Source of the DNA: Pyrrhoderma lamaoense
Lineage: Eukaryota > Basidiomycota > Agaricomycetes > Hymenochaetales > Hymenochaetaceae
NCBI GenBank assembly: GCA_002794735.1
Contig: NBAZ01000001.1
Span: 2,294,001-2,358,000 of the forward strand
Reading direction: 5' to 3'
Length of the DNA stretch: 64,000 nt
This document shows, in pieces, positions 59,159 through 64,000 of the stretch (position 1 is its first letter; every line of letters begins with the position of its first letter). The position numbers and the translations under genes are program-made. The notes below the pieces were generated by a model. It saw only the letters and a list, made by a program, of their open reading frames with translations. It did no database searches and had not been told where the DNA came from.

Positions 59159-59544
59159 GGCAGATGGCGTCAGAGAAGAGGTGTTTGGTAGAGTGAAGAT
59201 GATTGCGGAAGGTTAAACTATCAGTTGGAAATTACAAGAAATTAGCAGACATTGCTTCATATATGAGGTCGTGAGCTTACTGTTGTCCGGAATACCACTT
59301 CATGATATTTCTAGACACGTTGTCTGAAACACTACTGAAAGTGCCCGGCATAACTTCAACATAGCGTTACCATACAGAAACTATTACTTGAATAATAACG
59401 GAAGGCTGTTGTTTACTGGAATGGTCAACGATAAGGAGAAGAAGTCGAAGAAAATGGGGAACAATAAATCCTAAGAGATAGTTTGGTCTCGGTTTTCATT
59501 GGTTCAAATTGGTGAGTCAATCTTCACATATAAGTAATAAAGTA
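59159..59544. other. Region between orphan gene and MITE
   Basis: About 385 bases holding the presumed promoter of the orphan gene on the minus strand. AT-rich. I see no gene in it. Confidence 0.35.
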
Positions 59545-59705
59545 TACAGTGGTAAAACAAAGGTTTTTTCGCATCGATTTTTTTATGTATTTCGTGATTC
59601 CCTACTCAATCTTAATTTTCACCACTTCAAAAATAAAAATTGAGAATGGAATCACGAAATACATAAAAAACTTTAGTGTGCAAAAACTTTTGTCATGTCA
59701 CTGTA
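59545..59705. mobile_element. Tc1/mariner-type MITE, 161 bp with TA target duplication
   Basis: A long imperfect palindrome. The left arm starts TACAGTGGTAAAACAAAGG and the right arm ends in its inverse, CTTTTGTCATGTCACTGTA. The core of both arms contains TTTTTTATGTATTTCGTGATTCC, perfectly inverted, with about 75-nt arms and a short spacer. TA dinucleotides flank it at 59543-59544 and 59706-59707, the target-site duplication of Tc1/mariner elements. CAGTG with a nearby AAAAGTTTTTGCACAC-like word is usual for that superfamily's termini. There is no transposase frame, so it is a non-autonomous miniature element (MITE). The fairly high match between arms suggests a moderately young insertion. 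Confidence 0.82.
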
Positions 59706-59870
59706 TATTGTTGTTGGTGCTGCAGCTGTTGTGTACGAGTATGAGCAAGATACTCAGGCTGTTACCGGTAGTGCGGAGGGTATTGTGTGTGATACGGTTT
59801 TCCAAAGTACCCATATTGTTGAGTAGCAGGATAGAACCGTGTATAACTCTGAGGAGGTGGTGTTGAATGT
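59693..59870 (-). pseudogene. Gln/Pro/Tyr-rich reading-frame remnant ending inside the MITE
   Basis: On the minus strand a frame reads LQHSTPPPQSYTRFYPATQQ, then YGYFGKPYHTQYPPHYR, one stop codon, then QPEYLAHTRTQQLQHQQQYT and a final stop at 59693-59695. That final stop lies in the terminal inverted repeat of the MITE. The composition is unlike chance sequence and resembles the disordered C-terminus of an RNA-binding or transcription protein. Just upstream (about 59945-60060) an exon-like stretch reads EIIANLRVLGQISCVHLHKV. The two cannot be joined cleanly. It may be the 3' end of a gene truncated by the insertion, or a real gene with one sequence error. Low confidence. Confidence 0.3.
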
Positions 59871-60102
59871 TGCAGGATAACTCACACGTTCTACTTAGAC
59901 TCTTAGAGAATGTCAACCTTAGCCGGACATTACGTAATAATACCAAGATACTCATACCTGCCTTGATTGCCTTCACTTCTCGCTTTGACTTTGTGCAAAT
60001 GAACACATGAGATTTGTCCTAGGACACGCAAATTGGCGATGATTTCTGGTACATTACTATCCCAATATTATTTGTCTGATAGATTCTACGTATATTCACA
60101 CT

Positions 60103-60522
60103 AATTATCTATATGTATATAGTATAATATACTATTATCGCTGTTTCATCTTTTCTCATCACATGATTTCCGTATAAATTTTCAAACTCCGCTTCTTGTA
60201 TAGGGCAGTCCCAAAAAATTTTGAGGCCAAACAGAGACAAGCAGACCTTAAAACCCCTCAGCCCTCACTCAATCGGTCTCTCTATCTCTCACTCCTTCCA
60301 CTATCACCTCTTTACTTTTTTTCTTTTTATCTTTGTAACAAGTGAGTATCCTATCGCGCGCATATAGTCATATTTCTTTTCAGTTCCGCCCACTTCTCCT
60401 GTGTGTATGCACTAATGGGCGACATCACCCGTTTCTGAAAATTTTCAAAACTTCTTGTTTCCCATCCCTCTCACAGCTGCTTTCAAGCATACTAACTTCT
60501 AACTGCTTAGAAACTCATCAAA
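60103..60522 (+). promoter_or_regulatory. EF-1alpha promoter and leader intron
   Basis: A TATATAGTATAATATAC stretch near 60113-60133 is a possible TATA region. From 60260 to 60340 the sequence is strongly pyrimidine-rich (CTCTCTATCTCTCACTCC and T-runs), the usual core of highly expressed fungal genes. A leader intron fits 60342-60510 (GTGAGT ... ACTAAC ... TTAG), ending 12 bases before the ATG. EF-1alpha genes of fungi commonly carry such a 5' intron. Confidence 0.65.
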
Positions 60523-62260
60523 ATGGGAAAGGAGAAAGTTCACGTTAACGTTGTCGGTGAGTTTTTCCTTATCGATTTCATTGATCAACACAGATCGCTC
60601 ATCGCATGCGCATATACAGTCATCGGTCATGTCGATTCCGGAAAGTCGACCACAACTGGACACTTGATCTACAAGTGCGGTGGTATCGACAAACGTACCA
60701 TTGAAAAGTTCGAAAAAGAAGCCGCTGAGCTTGGTAAGGGATCCTTCAAATATGGTGAGTAGTTTTCTTGTGCATGGTGAGAATCTATATATAGACTAAA
60801 CAATGTATCATCACATCAGCTTGGGTTCTTGACAAGCTTAAGGCTGAACGTGAGCGTGGTATCACCATTGATATCGCTCTCTGGAAGTTTGAAACTCCCA
60901 AGTACATGGTCACTGTACGTATATTATTTCATAGTTGTCTACTTAAAAATTGACCATGTTTACTTCTAGGTTATTGATGCCCCAGGACATCGTGACTTCA
61001 TCAAAAACATGATCACAGGTACTTCGCAAGCTGATTGCGCTATCCTCATTATTGCTGGCGGTAGGGGTGAATTCGAGGCTGGTATCTCCAAGGATGGCCA
61101 GACCCGTGAACACGCTCTTCTTGCCTTCACTCTTGGTGTACGTCAACTCATCGTCGCCGTCAACAAAATGGACTCCGTCAACGTCAGTCTTATTGCTTCT
61201 TTCCGATCATGTATAACCTAGTTTAACTAACATCTCTGCAGTGGGAAAAAGAGCGTTTCGAAGAAATTGTCAAGGAAACTTCTAACTTCATCAAGAAGGT
61301 AGGATACAACCCCAAAACCGTTCCTTTCGTCCCTATCTCCGGTTTCAACGGTGACAACATGATTGAAGAGACTACCAAGTAAGCTTATCCTAGTCGAATA
61401 AATTTGCTTGATTTGAATATTTTTCTAAATCTACTAGTGCTCCATGGTACACGGGTTGGACTAAGGAAGTAAAGGGTACCGTAGTCAAGGGAAAGACCCT
61501 TCTCGATGCTATCGATGCTATTGAGCCCCCGTTCGCCCATCAGACAAGCCCCTTCGTCTCCCTCTCCAAGATGTCTACAAGATTGGCGGTATTGGAACGG
61601 TTCCCGTCGGTCGTGTTGAGACTGGTATCATCAAGGCTGGAATGGTTGTTACCTTCGCTCCATCGGGGATAACTACTGAAGTCAAGTCAGTTGAAATGCA
61701 CCACGAACAACTCGAACAGGGTGTTCCAGGTGACAACGTTGGTTTCAACGTCAAGTAAGTGCCATATACACGGTTTATGATTACATTCGCTTATGTCATC
61801 CAACAGGAACGTATCAGTCAAGGAAATCCGTCGTGGTTACGTCTGCTCTGATTCCAAGAACGAACCCGCTAAACAAGCTGCCTCCTTCAACGCCCAGGTC
61901 ATCATTCTTAACCACCCTGGTCAAATTGGTGCCGGTTATGCTCCAGTGCTCGACTGTCACACCGCACACATCGCTTGCAAGTTCGCTGAGCTCCTTGAGA
62001 AGATCGATCGTCGTACAGGTAAAACTATCGAAGCCAACCCCAAGTTCGTCAAGTCTGGTGATGCCTGTATCGCCACGCTTGTCCCATCGAAGCCAATGTG
62101 TGTTGAGTCCTACAACGAATTCCCACCTCTTGGTCGTTTCGCCGTCCGTGACATGAGACAAACTGTCGCTGTCGGTGTTATCAAGTCCGTCGTCAAGGAT
62201 GATAAAGCATCTGGAGGTAAGACCACCAAGTCTGCAGAAAAAGCAAACAAGAAGAAATAG
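60523..62260 (+). CDS. TEF1: Translation elongation factor EF-1alpha
   Basis: Seven exons: 60523-60556, 60620-60754, 60820-60914, 60970-61182, 61242-61378, 61438-61754 and 61807-62260. EF-1alpha delivers aminoacyl-tRNA to the ribosome in a GTP-dependent way. The G1 loop [20 protein letters not shown]3 [10 protein letters not shown] and G4 VAVNKMDS are intact, as are [18 protein letters not shown] switch residues (here [13 protein letters not shown]). Domain II/III blocks include [40 protein letters not shown] and [20 protein letters not shown], ending with a Lys-rich tail. In exon 6 the frame is lost at C5 (61526-61530). IDAIEPP is followed in the next frame by [20 protein letters not shown]. 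One extra C restores the whole protein. As EF-1alpha is essential, a sequence error or a second good copy is implied. Confidence 0.96.
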
Positions 62261-62545
62261 AGAGGCAGATGTGCGGTTTTATTTTTTTCCCCACTTGTTC
62301 ATCTGTTCTTTTTATCTTGCACGTCGATACTTGTACTTTTTTCCTGTTATCATCATCATGTGTACGTTCAATAAAGAGAGAAGACTACTTGCGGCGAGGC
62401 ACAGATGATAAAGCCTCGAACCGTGTTGTTCTTTTACAACAAAATTATATTCGTGGGAAAGTGAATTGAATCGTAACAGTGGAACACTACAAGAACATAC
62501 AAGTAGACAAGCACAGAATGATATCTTTTCATTTGGTATCCGAAC

Positions 62546-63781
62546 ATGTTGATCTCAAAGACTTTTCATGATGTTCCATCTAAGCTATCACCGGGGAACA
62601 GACCGGTCAGAATCTTCATCATAGCTCCAAATGTACCCAATTATCCCAGTGCTCGCTTTCCAGGCGTTGTAGTATTTAGGTATATAATATATATATATAT
62701 CTACATCTTACCGTACTCACACATTGAACGCCTTCTAGTGAAATATACCAAGTAACAGGTCCAGTCGAGAGATTTGCAAGTCAGATAGCTAGTCATGGTT
62801 ATGTTGTGGCTTGCCCATCTTCTTTCCATGAATTTGAAGGTCCAGAACCCATCCCATATGATACACAAGGTACTGGTTTACGCATAGGTGATGGCGGTGA
62901 AAAATCTATTAATGTCGAGCTACATCTATCAGGCACCGACAGAGGAAATCGTTACAAGATTGAAAAAGAAGTGGCCGCATATGATGAAGATGCGACTTTG
63001 TCCATAGACTTGTTAACCTCCTTGCCAAACTGCAATGGACGAATTGCCGGTGAGCAGTCAACATCAAGCATGAATTCTATCTGTATTCATGCGCCTCCTT
63101 CAGCAACTGGAATGTGTCTTGGAGGTCATCTTGTAAGTCCTATGTCATTCTTTTATACTATATTCGTGCTAATCAGGTATAAACAGGCATTCAGGGTACC
63201 TTTTCTCTCTCTGTTAATATTGAAAGCGGTCTAAGAGTCACCAGGCTGCCTTTGATTCGCGTATCTTATCGAGTGTTTGCTTCTTTGCGACTGACATACA
63301 CAGTGCAACGCTAGGAAGGGGAAAGAATGACGATACCCTTGTTAGAGTCCGTAATGGGGACTTAAAAAATAAGGGTGAACTTGTCGTAAGTAACATTTTA
63401 CTCATATTACTCCTAATCGACCTAGATAAACGAAGATGCGTATGAAATCCATGTAGATGATTTTCGGGAAGCAAGATACACATGTACCGCGGGAAGGTCG
63501 TGATCTTATCCGTAAAGAGCTGGAAGATGCTGAAATTACAACATCTGTAAGTTACTGTAGAATTTCGTTTGTTTTGAGTATATATCTGACAAGCTGCACT
63601 GCAGTTCCTGGAAGTCCAAGCCCAACATGCATTCATACGAGATGAGTCTTCAAAGGGCCGATGGGATGCAGCACTGACACGATCACTATTCTCTTTTATG
63701 CTTGAGGTGTTTGAAAGAACTGTTGGTCGCGATTTGGGACCTCGTGTTGAGCAAGGAGAAGAGATTGCCCATGTTTGTTGA
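62546..63781 (+). CDS. Dienelactone hydrolase family protein
   Basis: The start at 62546 gives MLISKTFHDVPSKLSPGNRP. Spliced exons then read EIYQVTGPVERFASQIASHG, YVVACPSSFHEFEGPEPIPY, GTDRGNRYKIEKEVAAYDED and ATLSIDLLTSLPNCNGRIAG. The nucleophile elbow ATGMCLGGHLAFR has Cys as in carboxymethylenebutenolidases. FATDIHSATLGRGKNDDTLV follows. The acid residue is in VMIFGKQDTHVPREGRDLIR, and the catalytic His in FLEVQAQHAFIRDESSKGRW. The end is VEQGEEIAHVC at 63781. The family hydrolyses dienelactones and related esters in aromatic catabolism, but many fungal members have unknown substrates. About seven introns, all GT-AG and in phase. The triad Cys-Asp-His is complete, so the enzyme should be active. 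Confidence 0.93.
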
Positions 63782-63938
63782 AAGTAGAGCCATAATAAAG
63801 ATAGTAACAATATCATTGAATATGTTTGTACTAGGACAGACCGCGTGGTTATGCGCGCGTCGGGCACGTCGAATAGCATATTAATATCAAAGCCTGTCCC
63901 GCGTCGCGTGAGAGCGGCCCTTAGACATCGACCAACCC

Positions 63939-64000
63939 ATGGCTTCACGTAGACTCGCCATCTCTTCGTTATTATGTGACAATGAGCAGCCAGCAGTGGG
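63939..64000 (+). CDS. 5' end of a further gene, cut by the window edge
   Basis: An ATG at 63939 in a good context (CCCATGG) opens a frame that reads MASRRLAISSLLCDNEQPAV up to the end of the window. The SSLLCDNEQP wording is common at the N-terminus of basidiomycete transcription regulators, but 20 residues are too few to name the family. The rest lies outside. Confidence 0.4.
   Translation, partial: MASRRLAISSLLCDNEQPAV

Noticed and set aside
63238..63948. Minus-strand frame of 236 codons at the right end
   Set aside because: It runs antisense to well-supported dienelactone hydrolase exons and contains no domain.

Overview
The window is nuclear DNA of a filamentous or yeast-like basidiomycete, most likely Agaricomycotina. 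Genes are closely packed on both strands. Most are split by many short introns (about 45-80 nt, GT-AG, with CTAAC/CTAAT-like branch sites). Protein content points the same way: a priA-type cell-wall glycoprotein, a PAS-kinase-like kinase and a basidiomycete-type snurportin. The DNA is AT-rich. I cannot name the species.

Layout, left to right. Positions 1-10250 (-) hold most of a VPS13 lipid-transfer protein, whose C-terminus lies outside the window. Then come an unrecognised five-exon gene of 154 aa (+), an ELO fatty-acid elongase (+), a PH-C2-RasGAP protein (+), the AP-2 alpha adaptin (-), a DysF-domain protein (+), a TMEM135-like membrane protein (+), DPH7 (-), a small four-helix membrane protein (+), a membrane-anchored GNAT-like protein (+), ELP5 of Elongator (+), a triple-KH RNA-binding protein (-), a MARVEL-like four-helix protein (+), a class-3 lipase (+) and an MFSD1-like transporter (-). 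The right part holds mitochondrial ribosomal protein mS35 (+), a secreted proprotein (-), the priA-like mucin (-), PP2A scaffold subunit A (-), a histidine phosphatase (+), a MEMO-family protein (-), ribosomal protein eL32 (-), snurportin-1 (+), a PAS-kinase-like kinase (+), a 143-aa orphan (-), a Tc1/mariner-type MITE, EF-1alpha (+), a dienelactone hydrolase (+) and the first codons of another gene (+).

These are mostly ordinary single-copy housekeeping genes: membrane contact and endocytosis (VPS13, AP-2, TMEM135), lipids (ELO, lipase), translation and its modification (EF-1alpha, eL32, mS35, DPH7, ELP5) and signalling (RasGAP, PP2A-A, PAS-like kinase). There is no gene cluster of one pathway, no prophage-like or defence system and no CRISPR array. 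I see no convincing tRNA or rRNA gene.

The most striking signal is not a gene. At least twelve points in ten conserved genes lose the reading frame by exactly one missing base, often in a short homopolymer (C5 in EF-1alpha, G6 in the small membrane protein, C5 in the kinase). One further gene shows the opposite shift. The simplest reading is homopolymer under-calling in a long-read assembly. If the reads refute that, it would mean widespread -1 frameshifting and would be remarkable. Coordinates given for such genes span the break. Start codons and splice sites were chosen by eye from frame continuity and family similarity.
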